From: Mesorhizobium sp.
Lineage (GTDB): Bacteria > Pseudomonadota > Alphaproteobacteria > Rhizobiales > Rhizobiaceae
Length of the DNA stretch: 6,482 bases
Direction of reading: 5' to 3'
Assembly: GCA_030698645.1 (NCBI GenBank)
Contig: JAUYMV010000161.1
Span: 1-6,482, forward strand
Below the pieces are notes generated by a model. The model worked only from the letters and a program-made list of their open reading frames with translations. It did no database searches and was not told the origin of the DNA. Below, piece by piece: positions 1 to 6,482 of the stretch; the stretch's first letter is position 1, and every line of letters starts with the position of its first letter. Position numbers and translations under genes: made by a program.

Positions 1-173
1 GTCAGCGTCTCGTGCAACGCGGTTGCGCGCTCGGACGCGGCATAGGGCGGCGGCGTCAGCACGCCGTTCATGGCGCGTTCGACCTGCTGCGGCAGAACGA
101 AGAAGAACACGCCGACCGCGATGAGGGCCAGCAGGGCGAACAAGGCGAGAAGGCGTTTCAAAAGGCGCGTCAC
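1..173 (-). CDS. Putative membrane dipeptidase (peptidase M19 family), N-terminal fragment
   Basis: Only the first 57 codons are in the window; the gene runs off the left edge. A GTG start at 173 is preceded by GGGGA (180-184) with a 6-nt spacer, a good ribosome binding site. The peptide opens with a short basic stretch (VTRLLKRLL), then a hydrophobic helix at about residues 9-27, then VLPQQVERAMNGVL followed by PPPYAASERATALHETL. A signal anchor followed by a proline-rich PPPY segment and an S.RA.ALH motif resembles, from memory, the N-terminus of proteobacterial membrane dipeptidases of family M19, in which the zinc-binding LHADxL motif comes next. That motif would lie outside the window, so the catalytic domain cannot be seen. 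It would be an inner-membrane-anchored periplasmic enzyme cleaving dipeptides. It is co-directional with the frameshifted membrane gene, 72 bp downstream of that gene's stop. That a membrane-anchored protein starts here is fairly certain; the family is moderately sure. Confidence 0.6.
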   Translation of the reverse strand, partial: MTRLLKRLLALFALLALIAVGVFFFVLPQQVERAMNGVLTPPPYAASERATALHETL

Positions 174-245
174 TGGAGTTCCCCGGGTTGGCCAATCACT
201 AGCTGACGCGTTCGGCTTGTGCCGTCAAGCCCGCTACGGAAACCG

Positions 246-1723
246 CTATCCGCGAGGAATTTCGCAGGACAGGGCTGTGCGGCGATCCTCAATGTAGTGC
301 CGCCAGTAACTCGCGATGTCGAAGTTGGGATGCCGCGAGACCCGCCCCTTCGGGTCGATCAGGGCCAGCAGCTCTTCATCCTGGGCCGGTATAGTTGCAC
401 CGGGTTCGCACGCTAGATTGGCAGCGCGCGTCCATGCCGACACATAGTCGCGCATGTCGGCGGCCATGTGCGCATTATGCAGATAGGTGATGCCACCGAG
501 GCAGGCGAGGAGCGCGCAGGCCCCGCTCCGCAACCCGGATTGAACCCGCTGAGAGGACGGCAGTCTGATCAGGGCGGCGGCAATGCCGATCACCGCGACA
601 ACCGCTCCATAGTATGACAGCCGGCTGTCGAGATAGGCACAATGGAACCCTTCGTCGCACCAGTTCTGGAATCTCACAGCGGTCGCGATGGGCACCGAGA
701 TGTAAAACGCAAAGGCCACACCGGCCGCCGCCACAATCCAAGGTCCGCGTATCGTGTCGAGCGCGCGCTTGTGAGCCCAACCGCGAACACGCCGATGCCA
801 AAGCAGGCCGCGAGCACGACGTCGGCGATCGGATTGTCGAAAACCGTGGCGCCCAAATAGGGCAGCACCGTGCCGGCCAGAATGTGTTTGCCAACAGTCT
901 CGAAGATAGCGGCCACGTTGCCGAGCCCGTCCGCGTTGTTCCCGTCATAGCGTGAGGGATTCAGCAGGCGGAACACGCCATAAGATGCGAAGGCGATGGA
1001 AACGGCCAGGATATCCGCCAGGAATCCGCGAGAACGCAGCAGGCCGGGGCTTTTTTCAGTCGGATCGGACCGCCTGCGCAGCCATGTTGCCGCCCATTCG
1101 AAGCCAATCATCGCGGCGCCGACGAACAGCATGTACTCGTTGCTCAACATGCAGAGTGCCAGAACGAGCGCCGCGATGGCCTCGAGAGCCGGCGCCTGTG
1201 TGGGGCGTGAGCGCAGCCGGATGACCAGAAGCCGGCAGAACAAGGCCACCGGCAGTGCTAGAAAATGCATCGGATACGACGTCGGCGGCAGATGACTATA
1301 GCCGAGCGGATGAAGCGCGATCAGCGCAAGGAAAAGCGGCAAGGCAATATTGCGGCGAAGGATCGCCGAGACATAAAACCCGGCAGCCAGGAACGGCGCG
1401 AAGTGGAGCAGCGCTATGAGCGCACGAACGGCAAAAATGTCCGCGTAGTAGTCGCCGACCGCATTGAGCGGAACCAAGGCCAGGTGGCCGATCTTCCCCT
1501 GCACGGTCGCGATATGCCAGGCATGGTGCGAAATGCTTGGAAAGCCGTTCAGGAAGGCAAGATGGAATTCGAGATCGTCCGCGGTCAGGCGGAACCCGGC
1601 CGTGAAATGCCGCGCCTGTGCGACGGCGAGGCCGATGGCCGCGATCCACCCCAGTGAAAACGCGACGCGGCGCGGTCGACTTGCTGCCGCTTCGCACCGT
1701 TCCACCGCATGGCCGGAGTCCAT
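246..1723 (-). pseudogene. Polytopic membrane protein, GT-C glycosyltransferase-like, interrupted by a -1 frameshift
   Basis: Two adjoining frames together encode one protein of about 492 residues. The first part (1723 to about 776, 316 residues) has hydrophobic segments at roughly 20-36, 95-120, 125-142, 150-168, 180-213, 233-253 and 281-316. After GIGVFAVG the frame becomes arginine-rich and stops at 674. In the -1 frame the protein resumes as WAHKRALDTIRGPW and continues with three more membrane segments and a soluble tail ending in SCEIPRG, stop TAG at 246-248. One missing G in the GGG at 776-778 would restore the frame. The acidic pair D49-D50 (TADDLEFH) just after the first helix, then QGKIGH at 75-80, recalls the periplasmic loop of GT-C enzymes that use polyprenyl-linked sugars, such as GtrII-like proteins; this is resemblance, not proof. 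ATG 1723 is chosen because GAGG (1728-1731) lies 4 nt upstream; ATG 1753 has no such site and overlaps the predicted -10 box. It could be a true pseudogene or a sequencing error. Confidence 0.75.
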
Positions 1724-1748
1724 CTCGCCTCGAAATATCTGAATACGC

Positions 1749-1761
1749 GACATGTTATGTC
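1749..1761. repeat. 13-bp palindrome GACAT-gtt-ATGTC, operator candidate
   Basis: GACAT (1749-1753) and ATGTC (1757-1761) are perfect inverted repeats around a 3-bp centre. The element overlaps the predicted -10 box of the leftward promoter, the usual position for a repressor operator. It is directly followed by the next inverted repeat. I do not recognise it as the site of a named regulator. Confidence 0.4.
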
Positions 1762-1780
1762 TAGCCGCTGCACACTGCAA
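1752..1780 (-). promoter_or_regulatory. Predicted sigma-70 type promoter of the frameshifted membrane protein gene
   Basis: On the minus strand TTGCAG (1775-1780) and TAACAT (1752-1757) are separated by 17 bp, close to the consensus -35/-10 arrangement. Transcription would begin near 1745, leaving a leader of about 22 nt that contains the GAGG site in front of ATG 1723. The -10 box sits inside the palindrome at 1749-1761 and the -35 box inside the inverted repeat at 1762-1806, so a protein bound to either could block it. Predicted from sequence only. Confidence 0.4.
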
Positions 1781-1806
1781 CGGCCGAGGCTCGGATTGAG
1801 CGGCTA
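1762..1806. repeat. Inverted repeat with 8-bp perfect arms in the divergent intergenic region
   Basis: TAGCCGCT (1762-1769) pairs perfectly with AGCGGCTA (1799-1806). Inside lies a smaller palindrome CCGAG-g-CTCGG (1784-1794). It is immediately flanked on both sides by other inverted repeats. It contains the -35 box predicted for the leftward gene, so an operator or structured DNA/RNA role is possible. No T-run follows, which argues against a terminator. Confidence 0.5.
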
Positions 1807-1845
1807 CAGGCTGGCACCGTCGCCGACGCAATCGTCGCCAGCCTG
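1807..1845. repeat. Inverted repeat with 9-bp perfect arms upstream of ugd
   Basis: CAGGCTGGC (1807-1815) pairs perfectly with GCCAGCCTG (1837-1845) across a 21-nt interior that itself holds a small hairpin, CGTC-gcc-GACG (1818-1828). It begins one base after the preceding inverted repeat ends and lies 92 bp upstream of the ugd start. If ugd is transcribed from further upstream this would fold in its 5' leader; otherwise it may be a binding site. No convincing -35/-10 pair for ugd was found between 1740 and 1937. Confidence 0.5.
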
Positions 1846-1936
1846 GATGGTGACACCGCACTCTCCGGGTTGTAAGCCGTGCGCGGGATGCGTTCGGGAA
1901 CGGACATTGGGGCGCGCGCAGGGGTGGAATGCAGGA

Positions 1937-3238
1937 ATGAAGCTTGTCATCGTTGGCACGGGATATGTCGGCCTTGTTGCAGGCGGCTGTCTTTCCGATT
2001 TCGGCCATGACGTGGTCTGTATCGACACCAACGCGGAAAAGATCGCCCTGCTGCGGGCGGGCCAGGTGCCGATGTATGAGCCGGGCCTGGACGCGGTGCT
2101 GGCCCGCAACGTGGCCGCCGGGCGCCTCGGTTTCTCGACCGAACTGGCGTCGCCGGTCGCAGGCGCGAAGGTGGTTTTCGTCGCCGTGGATACGCCCAAT
2201 CTGCCCGATGGCGGCGTGGACATGTCGCGGCTGGTCGCCACAATGCAGGACATCGCGCGCGCGCTGACGGGCTATACGGTCGTCGTGACGAAGTCGACCG
2301 TGCCAATCGGCGCCAACCGCAAGCTGGCCGCCGCCATGCGCGAGGCGCGTCCCGATGCGCAATTCGATATCGTCTCGAATCCGGAATTCCTTCGCGAGGG
2401 CGTCGCGGTCACCGACTTCATGCAGCCCGACCGGGTCGTCATAGGCCTCGAGAGCGAACGGGCGCGCGCCGTGATGGACGAGATCTACCAGCCGCTGGCG
2501 CTGCGCGATGTGCCGGTGCTCTACACCGGCCTCGAAAGCGCCGAGATGATAAAATATGCGGCAAACGCCTTCCTTGCCACGAAGGTCAGCTTCATCAACG
2601 ACATCGCCGCCTTGTGCGAACGGGTAGGCGCGGATGTGAAATCGGTCGCCGATGGCATCGGGCTCGATCCGCGCGTCGGCGATCGGTTCCTGCACCCGGG
2701 GCCTGGTTATGGCGGCTCGTGCTTTCCGAAAGACACCGACGCATTGGTCCGGATCGGCCGGGAGAGCGGCGCCCCGCAGCGCATCGTCGAAGCCGTGATC
2801 GGCGTCAATCACGACGTCAAGCTGCGCATGGTCGGCAAGATTCTGGATCTCTGTGGCGGTTCCGTCGACGGCAAGACCATCGCCGTGCTCGGCGTCACGT
2901 TCAAGCCCGACACCGACGACATGCGTGATGCGCCGTCGCTCGTCATCGTTCCGGCACTCGCGGCGGCGGGGGCGAGCATACGCGTGGTCGATCCGGAGGG
3001 CCGGCGCCAGGGCGCCGCCCTGCTGCCGCAAGCCGACTGGTTCGCCGACGCCTATGCGGCGGCCGACGGCGCCGACGCTCTGGTGATTCTGACCGAATGG
3101 AGTGTGTTCCGCACTCTCGATCTTGCCCGCCTGGCGCGATCCATGGCGACGCCGGCGATGGCCGATCTAAGGAACATCTATCAGCGCGCCGACGCAATCG
3201 GAGCGGGATTCTCCGCCTATGTGGCAGTCGGTCGCTGA
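1937..3238 (+). CDS. ugd: UDP-glucose 6-dehydrogenase
   Basis: This 433-residue cytoplasmic enzyme oxidises UDP-glucose to UDP-glucuronate with two NAD+. Visible in order: an N-terminal Rossmann domain with G7-T-G9-Y-V-G12 and acidic D30 ending the second strand for NAD; KSTVPIG with T121; NPEFLREG with E150; the central helix with K206 and N210 (KYAANAF); the catalytic loop GPGYGGSCFPKD with nucleophile C262 and D266; and the C-terminal UDP-binding domain with TFKPDTDDMRDAP (321-333). All key residues are present and the length is normal. The frame is open upstream to 1709, but family members start at MK(L/I)xVxGxGYVG, so ATG 1937 is chosen. Its Shine-Dalgarno is odd: AGGA touches the ATG and GGGG (1921-1924) is 12 nt away, better placed for a three-codon frame ATG CAG GAA TGA (1929-1940) whose stop overlaps the ugd ATG. 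It is followed after 84 bp by uxs, its metabolic successor, probably in one transcript. Confidence 0.97.
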   Translation: MKLVIVGTGYVGLVAGGCLSDFGHDVVCIDTNAEKIALLRAGQVPMYEPGLDAVLARNVAAGRLGFSTELASPVAGAKVVFVAVDTPNLPDGGVDMSRLVATMQDIARALTGYTVVVTKSTVPIGANRKLAAAMREARPDAQFDIVSNPEFLREGVAVTDFMQPDRVVIGLESERARAVMDEIYQPLALRDVPVLYTGLESAEMIKYAANAFLATKVSFINDIAALCERVGADVKSVADGIGLDPRVGDRFLHPGPGYGGSCFPKDTDALVRIGRESGAPQRIVEAVIGVNHDVKLRMVGKILDLCGGSVDGKTIAVLGVTFKPDTDDMRDAPSLVIVPALAAAGASIRVVDPEGRRQGAALLPQADWFADAYAAADGADALVILTEWSVFRTLDLARLARSMATPAMADLRNIYQRADAIGAGFSAYVAVGR

Positions 3239-3245
3239 TGCTACC

Positions 3246-3281
3246 GTCGCCGCGGACACTGCCCGGGAACCGGGCCGCGAC
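3246..3281 (+). repeat. Intercistronic GC-rich hairpin between ugd and uxs
   Basis: GCCCGG (3261-3266) and CCGGGC (3270-3275) form a 6-bp stem with a GAA loop. CGCGG (3251-3255) can additionally pair with CCGCG (3275-3279), or GTCGC (3246-3250) with GCGAC (3277-3281), giving a longer bulged stem. No T-run follows, so it is unlikely to be a full terminator. It may tune the relative amounts of the two messages by stabilising the ugd 3' end. Confidence 0.35.
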
Positions 3282-3322
3282 AGGCGCCACTGCCTGCAAC
3301 ATCGGTTGATCGGGACGAATCC

Positions 3323-4282
<960 letters not shown>

Positions 4283-4318
4283 TGCGTCGATGGCTGGTAC
4301 GGGCAGCGGGGCGTCAAC

Positions 4319-4915
4319 CTAGCACTCGTAGCCGATCTTTCCCGTCGCGCTGCGCTGGAACGGATCGACGAGCGCATCGGTGTATTTTCCGGCCAGCAGC
4401 CGGTGCTTCGCCAGAAGATTCAGGCGAAAGAAGCGGCTGAACTCGGCAAGTGCGGCGCCCCGCTCTGTCAGGCGGATGCAGCCGCCGTCCATCCGGATGG
4501 TGCCGGACTGCAGCTGCTCCGTCAGCCTGACGTCGATCAGGCGGAATTCGGGCACGTATTCCTCCACGAAGACCGTTTCGAACCGGTCCGCGAGAATGCC
4601 GCCGCCGCGCTGCTGCAGCTTTTCGAGCAGGTAGAACGACAGAGAACGGTCGAGCACGGTCGGTATCGAGATCGCGAAGGCGTAGCCGCCGAGAAGCCAC
4701 ACGGTGACGAGCAGGGCGGTCTCGAAACCGTTGAAACCCAGCCGCCGGCGCAGCAGCATCACGACCGCGGCCGTCACGGCGGCGGCCGCGATGGCGTCCT
4801 GCAGTGCGCTGTAGAAGACGACCGCGACCGGCAGATACCAGACGTGCCCGACATAAAGGACGGCGAGAAGGCCGATGAACAGCAAGGTGAGCAACAGCGC
4901 CGCAAGGAACTTCAT
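4319..4915 (-). CDS. Uncharacterised membrane protein with a possible winged-helix C-terminus, coupled to gtrA
   Basis: The 198-residue product has three hydrophobic segments (about 3-22, 27-54 and 64-85), then a soluble half starting TVLDRSLSFYLLEKLQQRGGG. Residues 98-170 read like a winged helix: a helix, then RLTEQLQSGTIRMDGGCIRLTERGAALAEF, the spacing seen in wings where a short beta hairpin precedes an LT.RG helix. I cannot assign a named family; similar small proteins next to gtrA are familiar from memory only. The ATG (4913-4915) overlaps the gtrA stop in an ATGA arrangement and has no Shine-Dalgarno of its own, so it is probably translated by coupling. It is the last gene of the operon. 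With an N-terminal membrane anchor, the tail could be cytoplasmic and act as a regulatory or protein-binding domain, or it may be an accessory of the lipid-sugar transfer step. Function unknown. Confidence 0.85.
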   Translation of the reverse strand: MKFLAALLLTLLFIGLLAVLYVGHVWYLPVAVVFYSALQDAIAAAAVTAAVVMLLRRRLGFNGFETALLVTVWLLGGYAFAISIPTVLDRSLSFYLLEKLQQRGGGILADRFETVFVEEYVPEFRLIDVRLTEQLQSGTIRMDGGCIRLTERGAALAEFSRFFRLNLLAKHRLLAGKYTDALVDPFQRSATGKIGYEC

Positions 4916-5298
4916 CGCGAAAAGACCAGGAGCTTGTTGGCGAAGAAGCTGACCATCGTTTGCAGGCCCGTGGCAAGCAGGAACCCGATGCGAAAATCAT
5001 AGCCCAGCCGATCGGTCCAGACATACAGCATGGTCGCGTGGATCAGGGCGAAGACGCCGTAGAGCGCGACGAAGCGCCAGAGCTGTTGCGACCAGCCCGC
5101 CGCGTGGCCGCGGAAAACAAAACTCCGGTTGCCCAGAAAGGAAGTGGTGATGCCGACCACCGCCGCAAGAAGGTTGGCCGCGCCAGCCGAGGCTAGTTGC
5201 GCGTACTGGATGAGGAAGGTCAGTATCGCGTAGTGGACTGCGGTCGCGAACAATCCGTTGGCGATATACCGGGCGAACGCCGCGCGATCGTCAGACAT
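4912..5298 (-). CDS. GtrA family membrane protein (putative lipid-linked sugar flippase)
   Basis: The 128-residue protein has four hydrophobic helices at about 10-31, 36-55, 73-92 and 103-122, the fold of the GtrA family. The two conserved asparagine-led motifs that follow helices 2 and 4 are present: NRSFVFR (57-63) and NKLLVFSR (121-128). Its length is typical. Family members are thought to move polyprenyl-phosphate-linked sugars across the inner membrane, or to help the partner glycosyltransferase do so. The ATG lies inside the end of the upstream glycosyltransferase gene (8-nt overlap) with AGG 7 nt upstream, and its stop overlaps the next start in ATGA, so all three genes are one translationally coupled operon. 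Pairing with a GT2 enzyme is the classic GtrA/GtrB arrangement. The sugar moved is not evident from sequence. Confidence 0.93.
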   Translation of the reverse strand: MSDDRAAFARYIANGLFATAVHYAILTFLIQYAQLASAGAANLLAAVVGITTSFLGNRSFVFRGHAAGWSQQLWRFVALYGVFALIHATMLYVWTDRLGYDFRIGFLLATGLQTMVSFFANKLLVFSR

Positions 5299-6235
5299 CC
5301 GCTTGCCTGTCGACGACGATGACCTCGTCGATCAGCAGCCGGTAGTCGAGCTGTGTTGGGATACCCGAGCGCACGACGCCGCTCAGCATGAGCGACATCA
5401 GCGTCAGCGCGCCGGTCTGCAGCAGCACCAGAAGCAGGATTCCCAGCGCCACCGAGAACCAGCCGGGCGTCGCGAAGCCGATTGCCTTGAGTATGATCGT
5501 GGCAGCGATGAGCATGAGGGACGTCGCGGCGATTGCGGCGCAGACGATGCAGACCCGCACGAGCACGTCCTCGGCGAACACCATCAGCGCGCGCACCCCG
5601 TGCAGGACCAGCGCGGAGAAGTTCATCTTGCTCTGTCCGGCATAGCGCGTCCCGCGGTCGATGCGCCGGAAGGTGATCCGCAGCCGCGACAGCAGCACGC
5701 TGCTCGCCACATGGGTCCAGACCTCGGGCATGGCGGCCAGCCGCTTCAGCCCTGTGGGCGCCAGGGCCATGAAATTGCCGAAGCGAATCTGCCGCCCGCT
5801 CAGCAGCAGGAAGACGAAGCGGTAAATCTCGTAGAAGACGCGGAACAGAAAGGATTCGGTGCGCTGCTGGCGTTGTGCGACGACAACATCGACATCGCTG
5901 CCGGCGAGTGTCTCCAGCAGCATCGGGATGCTCGCGGGGATGTCCTCGCCATCGGAATCCATGACCACGGCGGTCGCTGTCGGCAGGTTGCTTGCGACAT
6001 AGCTTAGCCCCACCGCGATGGCGCGCTGATGGCCGACATTGCGCCGCAGCCTGATGAGGACGCCGCCGAGGCCCGCCTGCGCGATGGCAGAGGGCTCGAT
6101 CACGTTCTTCACCGACCCGTCGTCGACCGCGACGATGGTGACGTCGCGGCCAAGAACCTGTCGGATATCGCGGCACAACCTTGCGGCGACATCGGCGTCT
6201 TCGAACACCGGCGTGATGATGACGATGCTGGGCAA
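5291..6235 (-). CDS. Family 2 glycosyltransferase, DPM1/GtrB-like, membrane anchored
   Basis: From a TTG start the product has 314 residues. A GT-A domain begins at once with SIVIITPVFEDADVA, then VAVDDGS with D38-D39 for nucleotide binding, LRRNVGHQRAIAVGL (63-77), the metal-binding D93-S-D95 in VMDSDGED, and RYAGQSKMNF (197-206), as in polyprenyl-phosphate sugar synthases. Two hydrophobic segments (about 223-250 and 257-286) anchor it in the inner membrane. It probably transfers a sugar from a nucleotide donor to polyprenyl phosphate on the cytoplasmic face, for GtrA next in the operon. The start is uncertain: ATG at 6382 or 6445 would add 49 or 70 residues, but those carry no family motif, codon third positions there are far less G/C-rich, and a promoter is predicted at 6285-6314. 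No clear Shine-Dalgarno precedes the TTG. Donor sugar unknown; UDP-xylose or UDP-glucuronate from the neighbouring genes is a guess. Confidence 0.93.
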   Translation of the reverse strand: MPSIVIITPVFEDADVAARLCRDIRQVLGRDVTIVAVDDGSVKNVIEPSAIAQAGLGGVLIRLRRNVGHQRAIAVGLSYVASNLPTATAVVMDSDGEDIPASIPMLLETLAGSDVDVVVAQRQQRTESFLFRVFYEIYRFVFLLLSGRQIRFGNFMALAPTGLKRLAAMPEVWTHVASSVLLSRLRITFRRIDRGTRYAGQSKMNFSALVLHGVRALMVFAEDVLVRVCIVCAAIAATSLMLIAATIILKAIGFATPGWFSVALGILLLVLLQTGALTLMSLMLSGVVRSGIPTQLDYRLLIDEVIVVDRQADV

Positions 6236-6284
6236 GACGATACCGGATTGCTGTTGAGCCGCGGCCCGAATTGTCCGCTGGACC

Positions 6285-6314
6285 AGAATAGTGGTTCGAT
6301 GGGAGCCGACGCAA
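6285..6314 (-). promoter_or_regulatory. Predicted promoter of the glycosyltransferase-gtrA operon
   Basis: On the minus strand TTGCGT (6309-6314) and TATTCT (6285-6290) are separated by 18 bp. Transcription from about 6278 would give a leader of some 43 nt to the TTG at 6235 and would exclude the upstream ATG codons at 6382 and 6445. The match is moderate and predicted from sequence only. Apart from this and the tRNA promoter, the 6236-6446 gap shows no other gene. Confidence 0.3.
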
Positions 6315-6406
6315 CCGCATTCGAGATGCGTGATCGCGATTCCACGTGAATCTCGCAAGTCGCCAAGCTCGTGACCGGTCATGCGGATCGCCGGCCAACA
6401 ACCCGC

Positions 6407-6436
6407 TTGACAGCCGCCCGTCGTTTCGCGGATGAC
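6407..6436 (+). promoter_or_regulatory. Promoter of the tRNA-Gly gene
   Basis: A consensus TTGACA (6407-6412), within the CTTGAC context favoured at alphaproteobacterial -35 boxes, lies 34 bp before the mature tRNA 5' end. The best -10 candidate is GATGAC (6431-6436) at 18-bp spacing, which is poor. Transcription would start about 4 nt before the tRNA. Confidence 0.45.
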
Positions 6437-6446
6437 TGGTCCCATC

Positions 6447-6482
6447 GCGGGTGTAGTTCAATGGTAGAACGGCAGCTTCCCA
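6447..6482 (+). tRNA. tRNA-Gly (anticodon CCC), 5' half, cut by the window edge
   Basis: The sequence starts with GCGGGTG (acceptor strand, 6447-6453), then TA and the D arm GTTC-AATGGTA-GAAC, then the anticodon stem strand GCAGC and loop TTCCCA, giving anticodon CCC at 6479-6481. This is the standard bacterial tRNA-Gly(CCC) pattern. The variable region, T arm and 3' acceptor strand lie outside the window. It is divergent from the glycosyltransferase operon. Confidence 0.93.

Noticed and set aside
174..245. Terminator or small gene between the frameshifted gene and the dipeptidase-like gene
   Set aside because: No stable hairpin with a T-run and no supported short frame in these 72 bp; only the Shine-Dalgarno of the downstream gene was found.
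772..781. Programmed -1 ribosomal frameshift producing the full membrane protein
   Set aside because: No X XXY YYZ heptamer in the zero frame and no obvious downstream stimulatory structure; an indel or sequencing error explains it more simply.
1709..1936. N-terminal extension of Ugd by 76 residues
   Set aside because: Family members start at the Rossmann strand MKxxVxGxGYVG; the upstream stretch is cysteine/proline-rich, unrelated to the family and lies over the inverted repeats and divergent promoter.
1754..3031. Minus-strand open frame continuing from the membrane protein gene to 3031 across ugd
   Set aside because: Its sequence is arginine/histidine/aspartate-rich antisense translation of ugd with no recognisable domain. 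High-GC genes commonly leave such antisense frames open; the true gene starts at 1723, downstream of a promoter and Shine-Dalgarno.
4403..5002. Plus-strand open frame of 199 codons opposite the small membrane protein and gtrA
   Set aside because: Glutamine/glutamate/arginine-rich mirror of genuine hydrophobic minus-strand genes; no Shine-Dalgarno and no family resemblance.
5258..6007. Plus-strand open frame of 249 codons opposite the glycosyltransferase
   Set aside because: Composition (Q, H, D, R rich) is typical of the antisense of a hydrophobic, GC-rich gene; the opposite strand has all GT2 motifs.
6447..6482. tRNA-Gly as an integration site marking a genomic island
   Set aside because: Islands normally insert at the tRNA 3' end, which is outside the window. 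The genes here lie on the 5' side, and no integrase or repeated tRNA fragment was seen.

Overview
The window is high-GC DNA (by eye above 60%) with strong G/C preference at third codon positions and GTG/TTG as likely starts. The gene set and the CTTGAC-type -35 box in front of the tRNA fit an alphaproteobacterium. That placement is an inference; no rRNA or other marker gene is present.

Layout: The left edge (1-173, minus) holds the N-terminus of a membrane-anchored protein resembling M19-type membrane dipeptidases. It is followed by a polytopic membrane protein on the minus strand (246-1723) that looks like a GT-C-type sugar transferase but is split by a -1 frameshift near 772-780. A divergent intergenic region of about 210 bp carries three back-to-back inverted repeats (1749-1845). 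From there the plus strand encodes UDP-glucose 6-dehydrogenase (ugd, 1937-3238) and UDP-glucuronate decarboxylase (uxs, 3323-4282), a two-step route from UDP-glucose to UDP-xylose. Convergent to uxs, only 36 bp away, is a tightly overlapped minus-strand operon (6235 down to 4319): a DPM1/GtrB-like family 2 glycosyltransferase with two C-terminal membrane segments, a GtrA-family four-helix membrane protein, and a small three-helix membrane protein with a possible winged-helix tail. The right edge is the 5' half of a tRNA-Gly(CCC) gene on the plus strand, preceded by its own promoter.

How the genes may work together: Ugd and Uxs would supply UDP-glucuronate and UDP-xylose in the cytoplasm. The GT2 enzyme would load a sugar onto polyprenyl phosphate and GtrA would help move the lipid-linked sugar across the inner membrane. 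A GT-C-like integral membrane enzyme, such as the frameshifted gene, could then transfer it to an envelope glycan. All parts of a 'make sugar, load, flip, transfer' envelope-decoration pathway are therefore present in a few kilobases, but that xylose is the sugar carried is inferred only from gene proximity. If the frameshift is real, the transfer step from this locus would be lost.

The most unusual points are the frameshift, the chain of inverted repeats overlapping a predicted promoter, a three-codon open frame overlapping the ugd start, and the uncharacterised membrane/winged-helix protein coupled to gtrA. No CRISPR array, insertion sequence, integrase or phage gene was seen.
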